A stretch of DNA of 64,000 nucleotides from Breoghania sp. L-A4 (GTDB taxonomy: Bacteria > Pseudomonadota > Alphaproteobacteria > Rhizobiales > Stappiaceae), in assembly GCF_003432385.1 (NCBI RefSeq), contig NZ_CP031841.1, positions 4,490,165 through 4,554,164 on the forward strand. The letters are read 5' to 3'. The notes under the pieces were generated by a model. That model did not search any database and was not told the DNA's origin. It saw nothing but the letters and a program-made list of their open reading frames with translations. The position numbers were made by a program, and so were the translations under genes. Positions 40,802 to 49,763 of the stretch are shown piece after piece; positions within the stretch are counted from its first letter, which is position 1; every line of letters begins with the position of its first letter.

Positions 40802-42652
40802 TCAGTGCGTCTGAACCATGATGTTGCCGCCACTGGGCAGGCGCAGACGATCGACGAAGTTCTGCATCTCCTGGCTCGGCTCCGGTGTGACCAGCGACAC
40901 CACATAGGTGACGATGAAGGCCACCGGCACGCCGAAGACGCCCGAGGAGATCGCCGCGACGCCGAACCACGAGATCTCGTCGCCGGAGCCCTTGACGAAG
41001 TCGAAGCCGTAGACGTTGCCGATCAGGTAGTACATCGTCGTGACGAAGCCGGCCGCCATGCCGAGGATGCCTCCCATGTTGGTCGTCCGTTTCCACCACA
41101 CGCCCATCACCAGCGGCGCGAACAGGCCTGCCGCGGCGATCGAGAAGGCCCAGGCCACCATCGACAGGATGTCCGACGGCTTGGTCTGCGCGAGGAAGGC
41201 GGCGGCGAGCGCCACGACCACGAGCAGGATCTTCGCCACCGTCAACCGGCGTCTGGAGTCGGCCTTGGGATCGATCATCTTGTAGTAGACGTCGTGCGAC
41301 AGCGCGTTGGCGATGGCGAGCAGCAGCCCGTCCGCCGTTGACAGCGCCGCGGCGAAGCCGCCCGCCCCGACCAGACCGACGACCCAGATCGGCATGCCGG
41401 CGATCGACGGCGTCGACAGCACGATCATGTCGTTGTTGAGGCGCAGTTCCGTGTAGGGGAAGCCGCCGACGAGGCCCTTGGCCTCACAGGCGGCCTGGAT
41501 GGCCGCGACCGTTTCCGCCTTGACGCCGCAGATCGTCACCAGCTGGTGCCCCTCGATCGAGCCCCACTGCAGCATCCACCGCGGGATCGCACTAAACGCC
41601 AGTTGCAGACCTTCCGCGTTGGCGAACAGACCCATCAGGTTGAACTTCGAGAACGCGGCGTAGGCGGGCGCGGTGAAGTACAGCAGGAAGATGAAGAACA
41701 GCGACCAGCCGACCGACTTGCGCGCCTCACGCACCGTGGGGGTGGTGAAGAAACGCATCAGGATGTGCGGCAGCGACGCGGTGCCGACCATCAGGCAGAA
41801 AATCAGGAAGAAGTAGTCCATCGGGCTGTAGGTCTGGAACGGCGCCACGTGGCTCTTCGCCACGTTCAGCAACTGCTCGTATTCGGCGATCTGGGCCAGG
41901 GCCCCGCCGTATGTCAGTTGCGGAATCGGGATGCCGAACTGAACCGTCGACATCCAGACCGCGGGCAGGAGATAGGCCACGATCAGGACGATGTACTGGG
42001 CCACCTGGGTCCAGGTCACCGCCTTCATGCCGCCCAGCATCGAGCACACAAGAATGCCCGCCAGTCCCGCGAAGACCGCATACTCGAAATCGATCCGCAG
42101 AAACTGCGAGGCGATGATTCCCGAGGCGTAGACCTGCGCGGTGATGTAGGTGAAGGAGCAGCAGAACAGCACGACGATGCCGACCAGCCGCGCGCCGTTG
42201 CCGCCGTAGCGGGTGCCCAGGAAGTCGGGCACCGTGTAGGCGCCGAACTTGCGCAGGTAGGGCGCCAGCAGCACGGCCACCAGCACATAGCCGCCGGTCC
42301 AGCCGAGCACGAAGGCCAGACCGTCGTAGCCGAGCACGAACAGCGTGCCGGCCATGCCGACGAAGCTCGCTCCCGACATCCAGTCGGCGCCCGTCGCCAT
42401 TCCGTTGTAGATCGCGGGCACGGCGCGCCCGGCGACGTAATATTCCGACACCTGAGCGGTGCGCGACATGATACCGATGAAGGCATAGATGCCGATCGTC
42501 ATGGCCATATAGAACCACAGGATGAACCGATCCGGCACGCCGAGCGTCGCCAGAATCGCCATCAAGGCGACGAAGCCCAGGAAGCCGCCGACGTAGATAC
42601 CGTAGATCTTGCCGAGGTTGTCGGTAAAATCACCCTTCATAGTCAGTGCCAT
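40802..42652 (-). CDS. Sodium:solute symporter (SSS family, ActP-like carboxylate permease)
   Basis: Membrane transporter of about 616 residues with around 13-14 hydrophobic segments. ATG 42652 follows GGGGGA. Seen: ADWMSGASFVGMAGTLFVLG and YDGLAFVLGWTGGYVLVAVL near the N-terminus, YTVPDFLGTRYGGNGARLVG, GGMKAVTWTQVAQYIVLI, GTASLPHILMRFFTTPTV and GGFAAALSTADGLLLAIANA with a sodium-site Ser/Thr pair. These are marks of the acetate/monocarboxylate branch of the sodium:solute symporter family. It carries a long loop (about residues 360-410) not usual in ActP of E. coli. Coupled upstream to a DUF4212 gene, a partner often seen with this symporter branch. Confidence 0.9.
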   Translation of the reverse strand: MALTMKGDFTDNLGKIYGIYVGGFLGFVALMAILATLGVPDRFILWFYMAMTIGIYAFIGIMSRTAQVSEYYVAGRAVPAIYNGMATGADWMSGASFVGMAGTLFVLGYDGLAFVLGWTGGYVLVAVLLAPYLRKFGAYTVPDFLGTRYGGNGARLVGIVVLFCCSFTYITAQVYASGIIASQFLRIDFEYAVFAGLAGILVCSMLGGMKAVTWTQVAQYIVLIVAYLLPAVWMSTVQFGIPIPQLTYGGALAQIAEYEQLLNVAKSHVAPFQTYSPMDYFFLIFCLMVGTASLPHILMRFFTTPTVREARKSVGWSLFFIFLLYFTAPAYAAFSKFNLMGLFANAEGLQLAFSAIPRWMLQWGSIEGHQLVTICGVKAETVAAIQAACEAKGLVGGFPYTELRLNNDMIVLSTPSIAGMPIWVVGLVGAGGFAAALSTADGLLLAIANALSHDVYYKMIDPKADSRRRLTVAKILLVVVALAAAFLAQTKPSDILSMVAWAFSIAAAGLFAPLVMGVWWKRTTNMGGILGMAAGFVTTMYYLIGNVYGFDFVKGSGDEISWFGVAAISSGVFGVPVAFIVTYVVSLVTPEPSQEMQNFVDRLRLPSGGNIMVQTH

Positions 42653-42664
42653 AGCTATTCCCCC

Positions 42665-42931
42665 TCAATCCTCAGCCACGCCGAATTCCTCGTCTATGGC
42701 ATTCTGGCGATGCGCGAACCAGAAGATCAGAATGACGAAGATGATGAGCGATCCCTGCGCGGCCATGTAGAAACCGAGCGGAAAGCCGGCGATGACAATG
42801 GTGTTCAGCGCCGTGACGAACATGTGGATGAAGAAGCTGAAGAAGGCCCAGATCGCGAGCGTCACCCACATCAGGTTTCGCGTCTTCGTCCAATGAGCCA
42901 GCCCGATCTCCGTTGATACTTTGTCTGTCAA
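42665..42931 (-). CDS. DUF4212 small membrane subunit of symporter
   Basis: About 88 residues with two membrane segments (MWVTLAIWAFFSFFIHMFVT and YMAAQGSLIIFVILIFWFAH) and charged ends, the standard DUF4212 pattern. The start is set at TTG 42931 (LTDKVSTEIGLAHWTKTRN) because GGGAGGA lies about 10 bases upstream and the family begins there; ATG 42949 in frame is the alternative. It is 12 bases upstream of the symporter start. In related operons this subunit is always paired with a symporter of this branch and is probably part of the transporter. Confidence 0.85.
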   Translation of the reverse strand: MTDKVSTEIGLAHWTKTRNLMWVTLAIWAFFSFFIHMFVTALNTIVIAGFPLGFYMAAQGSLIIFVILIFWFAHRQNAIDEEFGVAED

Positions 42932-43055
42932 TGTCGATCCTCCCAACATCAATTCGCAGGAGGCGGACCCGCGTTCAGCAAGTCGTCCCCCCGGTCCCCC
43001 GAGCGTACAACACAGCCAGGTCTCCGAACGCCTATTCTTCGACGTGCCTTTCCCG

Positions 43056-43077
43056 TCATCTCGCAACTGCGAGATGA
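43056..43077. promoter_or_regulatory. Perfect 10-base inverted repeat in symporter / signalling-gene gap
   Basis: TCATCTCGCA, a two-base spacer AC, then TGCGAGATGA. It lies in the 260-base gap between the divergent DUF4212 gene and the gene starting near 43192. The symmetry suits a dimeric regulator's operator for one or both transcripts. The rest of the gap shows nothing further that I can assign. Confidence 0.4.
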
Positions 43078-43191
43078 TACAATACTACGACGGACGGATA
43101 CTTGCGCAGCAAGAATATTCTGTCAAATGTAGGTAAGGGAAGCTATCAAAAAGACTCATTACTTTGCCGGGCCCGCGCCCGGCGGAAGGGA

Positions 43192-43827
43192 GTGGCATTG
43201 GTGCTCGACTTGATTGGAACCCTGGTTCCGAAACGACGCAAATCGGACTGGCCCTCGACCGTCGAGGCGATCCGCGCGGGTGCTGCCTATCTGGCGCAGG
43301 GCGCGAGCTACTCCTATTTGCGCGCGCGCACGCTGCTGGCCGGGCCGCGCCTGTTCCAGAACGAGGACTTCGGCTTCGCGCTGCAGATCTGCAAGTGGGA
43401 GGCCTTCGCCGTGGCGGCCCAGGACCTGATCCTGATGCTGGAGGCGGAATTGCGCTCGGTCCTGCCCGCCAGCGCCGAGGCGCGGGCGCGCGGGCTGGCC
43501 GCACTTTACCGCGAAGTGCTTGAAAGCGAATCCGTGCCGGACCATCGCGCCGACACCGGCTGGGGCGAGCTGTTCAACGAATTCGACGCGCGTCTCGCGG
43601 TCTATATGCGCGAGCCGCCGCTCAGACCGGACGCCATCTCCATCGCCACGGCGTTGCGCATCCTCAAGCATGCGCCGATCGAGGACGCCGTGCGCGAGGC
43701 CGACACGATGATGGTGGTCAACAACGTCGCCTTCCGCTTCATCGACCACCAAGCAACCTTGCGCAAGACGCTCGATCTCGACGCCTTCGCGGCGGAACTC
43801 GCCCGGCGCATGGAGAGCGAGGGGTGA
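43192..43827 (+). CDS. Unrecognised protein encoded upstream of exonuclease-CBS-nucleotidyltransferase gene
   Basis: About 211 residues, function not recognised. The start is uncertain: GTG 43192, TTG 43198 and GTG 43201 are in frame close behind GGAAGGGAG; an ATG at 43102 is also in frame but lacks a ribosome site. The protein is mostly helical and soluble, with RARTLLAGPRLFQNEDFGFA, LQICKWEAFAVAAQDLILML, WGELFNEFDARLAVYMREPP and a C-terminal LDAFAAELARRMESEG. No catalytic motif is evident. Its stop overlaps the next start (GTGA), so the two products are made together and probably work together. It is divergent from the symporter operon. Confidence 0.75.
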   Translation: MALVLDLIGTLVPKRRKSDWPSTVEAIRAGAAYLAQGASYSYLRARTLLAGPRLFQNEDFGFALQICKWEAFAVAAQDLILMLEAELRSVLPASAEARARGLAALYREVLESESVPDHRADTGWGELFNEFDARLAVYMREPPLRPDAISIATALRILKHAPIEDAVREADTMMVVNNVAFRFIDHQATLRKTLDLDAFAAELARRMESEG

Positions 43828-45988
43828 TTCCAGGATCCGCAGGCCATGGCGGCACACATGCCGCCGCTCCGCTGATCGCGCTGGACGTCGTCGTTCTGGA
43901 CACCGAGACCACCGGCCTCGACGTGCGCCAGGACCGGATCGTGCAGATCGGCGCGGTGCGCATGCATGGCGCCGAGATCGACGAGGCCCGGGTCTTCGAT
44001 GTGATCGTCGACCCCGGCCGGCCGATTCCGCAAATCGCCACCCGCGTGCATGGCCTGTCGGACGCCGACGTCGCCGGCAAGCCCGGATTCGCGGAGATCG
44101 CGTCTGATCTCGCCGCCTTCATCGGCGATGCGATCGTGGTGGGTCATTCGATCCATTTCGACATGGCTGTGCTGCGCCACGAAGCCGATCGGCTGGGCAT
44201 CGCCTGGAAGGAGCCCAGGGTGCTCGACGTCGCCCTGATGGCGGCCGGGCTCGATCGTGAGCGGGTCGACACCTCGCTCGACAGTCTGGCGCTCGGCCTC
44301 GGCGTCGGCGTCACGGGCCGGCACACGGCGCTTGGCGACGCGCTGGCAACCGCCAGGGTCTACGCGGCGCTGCAGCCCGATCTGCTCACCTCCGGCGTGC
44401 GCACGCTGGGCGAGTTGGAGACCCTGTGCCGCCGGGCGACCGGCCTGATCGCCCAGCAAGAGAATGCCGGCTGGTTCGAGCGGCCTTCCGACCGCCCGGA
44501 TTTCGCCCTGGCCGTGCTGCGCACCGGCAGCCAGCGCGCCATCGACAGCTTCCTCTACCGCCAGCGCCTCGCCGATGTCATGAGTAGCCCGCTGATCTCG
44601 ATCGACGTCAAGGCCAGCCTGCACGAGGCGGCGCGCCTGATGGACGCGCACGGCATCGGCTGTGTCATCGTCGATCTCACGGACGGCGGCAGCGGCATCC
44701 TGACCGAGCGCGACCTGCTGCGGGTCATGGCCGAGACGGGCCCCGGCGCCAGCGCGATCGAGGTCGGCGCCGTGATGAGCGCGCCGGTGATTGCCGCGCC
44801 GGCCGAAACCTTCCTGTACCGCGCGCTCGGCCTGATGGCGCGCCGCAACCTGCGCTATCTCGGCGTCACCGATGCCGGCGGGCGTCTCGTCGGGATATTC
44901 ACGCTGCGCACGCTGCTGCGCGAACGTGCGCTGGCGACGCTGACAGTGGGCGACGAGATCGCGGCGGCGAGCCGCCCGCGCGAACTGGCGCGGGTGCAGG
45001 CCGCCCTGCCCTCGCTGGCCGCCGGGCTTCTCGCCGACGGCCTGGAGGCGCGCGCCGTCGCCGCCATCATCGCGGCGGAAGCCCGCGCCATGACCGCGCG
45101 CGCCGCCGAGATCGCCGAGGTCGAACTCATCGCCGCCGGCCACGGTCCAGCACCCGCAGCCTACGCTCTGCTCGTGCTCGGTTCGGGCGGACGCGGCGAA
45201 AGCCTGCTGGCGCCGGACCAGGACAACGCGCTGGTCATCGCCGACGACTATCGCGGCGACCTCAACGCACCCGACGACTGGTTCACGCGTTTCGCCACCC
45301 GGATCAACGAGATTCTCGACAGGGCCGGAATTCCCTATTGCAGGGGGGCGTCATGGCGCGGAACCGCCAATGGCGCCGCAACCTCGCGGAATGGCGCGAG
45401 CAAATTGGCGTCTGGGCGAAACACCCGACGCCGAAGGCCCTGCTCAATGTCGACATCTTCTATGACTTCGCCCCGGCGCACGTCTCGTCCAAAGCGGGCG
45501 CGCATCTGGCCGAGACCTTGCGCGCGGACGCGGCCGGCATCGCGCGTGACTCGCTTTCCATGCTGCGCTTCATGGGCGAGATGGCCGGCGGCCACAGCGC
45601 GCCGCTCGGCATGTTCGGCGGCATCCGCAAGGACGACGCGGGGCGTGTGGATCTGAAGACCGGCGGGCTGCTGCCCATCGTCGCGGGCGCGCGCGCCATC
45701 GCGCTGCGCCACGGGGTGACGGCGCTGTCGACCCCGGAGCGCCTGCTCCAGGCCGCGGACAGGGCGGGACGGTCGCAGGCAGACGCCGAACTGCTCGCCG
45801 ACATTCATGGCTTCGTGATCCGCCTCATTCTGGCGCAGCAGATCATTGACATAGAGGCGGGGATCAAGCCGACGAACCGGGTCGAGATCGGCCGGCTCGG
45901 CCGCCAGGACCGCGACCAGTTGCGCGAGGCGCTCGGCCGCATCGACCTGATACGCGACATGCTGCGCGATCTGCTGCAAGGCCTGTGA
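43824..45988 (+). pseudogene. DnaQ-like exonuclease + CBS pair + DUF294 nucleotidyltransferase fusion, one frameshift
   Basis: About 721 residues if repaired. Order: DEDDh 3'-5' exonuclease (VVLDTETTGLD near residue 22, HSIHFDMAVLRHEA, HTALGDALATARVY); two CBS repeats from about residue 250 (LADVMSSPLISIDVKASLHE, TERDLLR, VGAVMSAPVIAAPAETF); a GlnD-like nucleotidyltransferase domain (LVLGSGGRGESLLAPDQDNA) with GGVMARNRQWRRNLAEWREQ; and a helical DUF294 C-terminal domain. The break is in a run of six G at 45343-45348, one short of what the frame needs. GTG 43824 overlaps the preceding stop. CBS domains usually sense adenine nucleotides; the nucleotidyltransferase may modify a protein or nucleotide. 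Its divergent neighbour is a carboxylate symporter, so transport control is the natural guess. Confidence 0.82.
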
Positions 45989-46042
45989 ATCAGGCCCGCG
46001 GGACACGCGGCAGCGCCCGTCCGTCCCTGGCACGGCAATTGG

Positions 46043-46771
46043 TCAGGAAAAAAGCGCTTCGTTCTCGCGCACGATTTCGGGCATACGCTCCATGGTGCCC
46101 GACAGGTGGCGGCGCATGGCGGCGGAGGCCTTTTCGCCGTTGCCCTCGGCGATCGCGTCGACGACCGCGCGGTGGCCCTCGAGCACGGAGAGCATCTTGA
46201 CCTCGCGCGGAAGATCGAGCGAGCGCAGCCGGGCGAGATTGCCGCAGCGCGCGGTGATGTGCAGATGCAGGTTCGACTGGTTGACGGAGGCGAAGAGCGC
46301 CTCGTGGAAGGCCTCGTCGAGCTGCTTAAACAGCTCAACCTGCTCGATATCGCCGACAAGCGCCTCCTGCATCTTCACCAGGCCCTTGACCTTGCGCAGC
46401 ACAGCCGCGTCGGTGCTTTCCGCCAGCGCCCGCGCCACGTCGCACTCCACCGCCGTACGCAGGAAATGTTCCTCGCGAATGCGCGCCACGTCGATCTTCG
46501 TGACCACGGTGCGTGACTGCGGATAGGAGACCACAAGCCCGTCCTGCTCGAGCCGCAGGATCGCCTCGCGCACCGGCGACTGGCTGACGTTAAAGCGCTC
46601 GGCCAGTTCCGCGCGCGCCAGCGTGGTCTCGGGCGGCAGCTCCAGCGAGATGATGCGGTTGCGGATTTCCTCATACGGCCGCATGGACGCCGGCACGTGC
46701 GGCCCGGCGCGCAGCATCTCGTCAGCGCTTCCGCCGCTCGTTCCCGAAAAGAGGTTCTTGTTCATCGGCAT
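46043..46771 (-). CDS. GntR family transcriptional regulator (FCD type)
   Basis: About 242 residues. The winged helix includes LARAELAERFNVSQSPVREA and ILRLEQDGLVVSYPQSRTVV; the C-terminal FCD domain has QLDEAFHEALFASVNQSNLH and LEGHRAVVDAIAEGNGEKAS with metal-ligand-type residues. ATG 46771; MNKN two codons later is an alternative. It lies just downstream of the TRAP operon on the same strand, about 46 bases after dctM, and probably controls it and the divergent sugar-acid genes, with a sugar acid as effector. Confidence 0.88.
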   Translation of the reverse strand: MPMNKNLFSGTSGGSADEMLRAGPHVPASMRPYEEIRNRIISLELPPETTLARAELAERFNVSQSPVREAILRLEQDGLVVSYPQSRTVVTKIDVARIREEHFLRTAVECDVARALAESTDAAVLRKVKGLVKMQEALVGDIEQVELFKQLDEAFHEALFASVNQSNLHLHITARCGNLARLRSLDLPREVKMLSVLEGHRAVVDAIAEGNGEKASAAMRRHLSGTMERMPEIVRENEALFS

Positions 46772-46817
46772 ACCATGCGCCTAGGAGGTAAGAAGCGAAC
46801 CATCGCCAGTGCTCCCA

Positions 46818-48098
46818 TTACATCAACGCTCCCGGCAGGAACAGGGTGAGGCCGGGAAAGCCCGCGATGACGAGGAAGAAAAGCACCATGGCGACGAAGA
46901 ACGGCAGGGCCGCGCGCGTGAAGGCGCCGGTGCGGCAATCGAGCACGCCGCAGACCGTGAACATGATCACGCCGACGGGCGGCGTCAGCCCGCCGAAATT
47001 GATCAGAATGACAATCAGAATGCCCATATGCACCGGGTCGTAGCCGGCGGCGATGAGCACGGGCATGACGATGGGCGTGATCAGCAGGATGTTGGCCGCG
47101 CCTTCCAGGAACATGCCGCTGATCACCAGCACCGCCATGATCAGGCACAGCACCCACAGGGGATCGCTGGTCAGCGAGGTGACGAATTCGGTGATCTGCT
47201 GCGGCCCGCGCTCAATCGTCACGGCGTAGCCGAGGACGGCGGCCATCATGATCAGCAGCATGATCATGCCGAGATCGGACACGGAATCGCGCGCCGCCTC
47301 GTATAGTTTCGCAAGCGTCAGCTCGCCATAGATGAACACGCCGATGAACAGCGCGTAGAAGACGAGAAACGCGCCCGCCTCCGTCGCCGTGAACAGGCCG
47401 AAACGGAAGCCGACGATCAGGATCACCGGAAAGGCCAAAGCCCAGACGCTCTCGAAGAAGCTGTCGCGCAATTCGCGCGCGCTGGGCGGACGCGGCATGT
47501 CGGGCGCATAGCCGCGCCATTTGGCCACCGCCCATGTCGCAGCCATGAGAATGACGGTCAGCACCATGCCGGGCACGATGCCCGCGAGAAACAGCCGGCC
47601 GATGGAGACCTCGTTGATGAAGCCGAAGAGGATCAACCCGATGCTCGGCGGGATGGTCGCGGTGATGATCGACCCGAAAGCCAGAATGGCCGCGGTCGTC
47701 GCCTTGGAATAACCCTGGGCGATCATGCTGGGGCCGAGCAGCCGCGCCTCCATCGAGGCGTCGGCGACGGCGGAGCCTGAAATCCCGCCCATCATGAAGC
47801 TCAGCACGATGGACACCTGGGCCAGTCCCCCTGCCATCCAGCCGGTGAGCAGGCGGGCGAACTTCACCAGCCGCACGGTGATGCCGGTCACGTTCATCAG
47901 GTTGCCGGCAAAGATGAAGAAGGGCACCGCCAGGATCGGGAAATTCTGCGTGGCGGTGACCATCTTCTGCACCGCGACGGTGGGCGGCATGGTGCCGGTG
48001 AGCACGAAGACCGGAATGGCGGCCAGCGCCAGGGCGAAGGCCACCGGCATACCGATCACCAGAAACACCGCGAAGAGCGCGGCAATCAGGAGAAGCAT
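46818..48098 (-). CDS. dctM: TRAP transporter large permease (DctM type)
   Basis: About 426 residues and some 12 membrane segments. Seen: LLLIAALFAVFLVIGMPVAF, ILAVPFFIFAGNLMNVTGIT, MMGGISGSAVADASMEARLL (the SGSAxAD motif), ITATIPPSIGLILFGFINE, TATEAGAFLVFYALF, LLITPIVMPVLIAAGYDPVH and GGLTPPVGVIMFTVCG. These are the DctM family marks. Its ATG 48098 shares one base with the dctQ stop, showing translational coupling. Third gene of a dctP-dctQ-dctM operon near lactonase and dehydratase genes; the cargo is probably a sugar acid. Confidence 0.94.
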   Translation of the reverse strand: MLLLIAALFAVFLVIGMPVAFALALAAIPVFVLTGTMPPTVAVQKMVTATQNFPILAVPFFIFAGNLMNVTGITVRLVKFARLLTGWMAGGLAQVSIVLSFMMGGISGSAVADASMEARLLGPSMIAQGYSKATTAAILAFGSIITATIPPSIGLILFGFINEVSIGRLFLAGIVPGMVLTVILMAATWAVAKWRGYAPDMPRPPSARELRDSFFESVWALAFPVILIVGFRFGLFTATEAGAFLVFYALFIGVFIYGELTLAKLYEAARDSVSDLGMIMLLIMMAAVLGYAVTIERGPQQITEFVTSLTSDPLWVLCLIMAVLVISGMFLEGAANILLITPIVMPVLIAAGYDPVHMGILIVILINFGGLTPPVGVIMFTVCGVLDCRTGAFTRAALPFFVAMVLFFLVIAGFPGLTLFLPGALM

Positions 48099-48556
48099 CA
48101 GACGGCGTCCTTGGAATAAAGGCTGGAGACGAGCTGTGCGATCATGGTGCGCAGCATGAGCGCCAATCCCACGACCATCGAGGCGTGTACAATCGAGCCA
48201 TGCATTTGCGTCGCGCCGATCAGGCGCGGGTGCATCAGGACCATGTTCCGCCACGCATAAAACAGCAGGAATATAAGCAGGCCCGACAGGATTGCGTGAT
48301 TGACCACGTCCATCCAGCGCCGCAGCGGCGGCGGCAGACTGTCGAGCAGCAGCATCAGGCCGAAATGACGGCGTTCCTGCATGGCCAGGTCGGCGGCGAG
48401 CATGCACAGCCAGACGAACAGCAGCTGGGCGATTTCGATCGACCAGATTACCGGGCTTCCGGCAGCCCTCGACACCGACGCCAGAGCGACGAGGATGACG
48501 ATGACTGCCAGCAGCAGACATGCGCAGGCGAATTCGACCCGCTTGTACGTTGTCAT
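48098..48556 (-). CDS. dctQ: TRAP transporter small permease (DctQ type)
   Basis: About 152 residues with four membrane segments: ACACLLLAVIVILVALASVS, WSIEIAQLLFVWLCMLAADL, ILSGLLIFLLFYAWRNMVLM and a final one around SIVHASMVVGLALMLRTMIA. The intracellular loop has AMQERRHFGLMLLLDSLPPP, the usual DctQ amphipathic region. Start ATG 48556. It lies about 43 bases after dctP and is coupled to dctM. Confidence 0.92.
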   Translation of the reverse strand: MTTYKRVEFACACLLLAVIVILVALASVSRAAGSPVIWSIEIAQLLFVWLCMLAADLAMQERRHFGLMLLLDSLPPPLRRWMDVVNHAILSGLLIFLLFYAWRNMVLMHPRLIGATQMHGSIVHASMVVGLALMLRTMIAQLVSSLYSKDAV

Positions 48557-48599
48557 TGCGGATCTCCGTGCCTGCGCATGACCAAAGCAATCAGAAGTG

Positions 48600-49580
48600 T
48601 CAGCGTCCCAGAACCTTGTTCACGATCGCCGCTTCGCTCTTCAGCTCGAGCATGGAGTAGACGGACTTGACCGCTTCCTTGAAGGGCGCCAGATCGACCT
48701 CGCTGACAGTCACGCCCGCTGCGGCGACATCCGCAAGCGCCTTTTCGCCAAGCTCGATCGTCAGGCCCGAGGCATAGCGGCCGTCTTCCACCGCGAGATC
48801 GCGCACGATCTTCTGGTTTTCGGGCGAGATCTGATCCCAGGCATCGGCGCCCACGACAAGGGCGGTGACGAGCTGGATGTGGCCGGTCAGGGTGACGTTC
48901 TTGATCACCTCATAGAGCTTGGCGCCCTTGATCGCGGTGGGCTGGGCCTCGGCGGCATCGATGGTGCCGAGCTGCAGCGCGGAATAAACCTCGCCCCAGG
49001 CGATCGGCGTCGGTTCGGCGCCCATGGCGCGGATGGTCTCGATCCATACGGGCGCGCCGATGGTGCGCATCCGCACGCCCTTGAGATCGGCCGGCGAGGA
49101 AATCGGCTTCTGGGTCAGCGCGTGCCGCGCGCCCTGGTACCAGTTGGACGCCAGCATCACGAGGCCGGCCTTCTGCTTCAGCTCCTCGCCCCAGCCGAGA
49201 TAGGCGTCCGACAGCGCGAACTTGTCGGCTTCCTCGTAGGTGTCGAACAGGAACGGCGCGGACATGATGGCCAGCGACGGCACGAAGCTCGACAGCCGCG
49301 CCACATCCGTCACCGTGCCGACATTGCCGCCGGCGCGCGCCTGATCGAGCATCTCGGTGGTGTCGCCGAGCTGCGAGTTGTGGAACACCTCGATCACCAC
49401 CTCCCCGTTGGTGGCCTTCTCCACGTCCGCCTTGAACTTGTCGAGCCCCTGGCCCATCGGGTCGTTGGGCGCGAGCACCGTGCCGATGCGGAGCGTCGTC
49501 TCCGCGGCCGCCGGCAGCGAAAGACCTGCTGTCAAGGCTACCGCCAGACAGACTCCGAGTGTCGTTGATTTGATCATCAT
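48600..49580 (-). CDS. dctP: TRAP transporter substrate-binding protein (DctP type)
   Basis: Periplasmic protein of about 326 residues. ATG 49580 follows GAGGGAGGAAAGC and opens a signal peptide (TTLGVCLAVALTAGLSLPAA, cleaved near AAAE). Core family motifs: LRIGTVLAPNDPMGQGLDKF, NSQLGDTTEMLDQARAGGNV, LKGVRMRTIGAPVWIETIRA with the Arg that holds the substrate carboxylate, and TPIAWGEVYSALQLGTIDAA. The ligand is a carboxylate; the neighbouring lactonase and aldonate-type dehydratase point to a sugar acid. First gene of the TRAP operon, divergent from the SMP-30 gene. Confidence 0.93.
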   Translation of the reverse strand: MMIKSTTLGVCLAVALTAGLSLPAAAETTLRIGTVLAPNDPMGQGLDKFKADVEKATNGEVVIEVFHNSQLGDTTEMLDQARAGGNVGTVTDVARLSSFVPSLAIMSAPFLFDTYEEADKFALSDAYLGWGEELKQKAGLVMLASNWYQGARHALTQKPISSPADLKGVRMRTIGAPVWIETIRAMGAEPTPIAWGEVYSALQLGTIDAAEAQPTAIKGAKLYEVIKNVTLTGHIQLVTALVVGADAWDQISPENQKIVRDLAVEDGRYASGLTIELGEKALADVAAAGVTVSEVDLAPFKEAVKSVYSMLELKSEAAIVNKVLGR

Positions 49581-49667
49581 GCTTTCCTCCCTCGATGCGG
49601 CCGGGTTGGCCGCCATTTCCCTAGAATTGATATTTTAGTTGTGTTGAAATCCTAATTGCGCCATCAA

Positions 49668-49678
49668 TTGCATGTCAA
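49668..49678. promoter_or_regulatory. Possible GntR operator in TRAP / lactonase gap
   Basis: TTGCATGTCAA has TTG/CAA arms around a five-base centre, in the AT-rich part of the 183-base gap between divergent dctP and the SMP-30 gene. GntR-family dyads of this size are common. The match is weak and position is the main argument. Confidence 0.25.
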
Positions 49679-49763
49679 CAGGATTCTGGCGCCATCGGAC
49701 GCATCGTGACCCAATGGCCCCATCAAGACGCCTCGAACCGAGGCTCTCCGACACGAGGAACGC

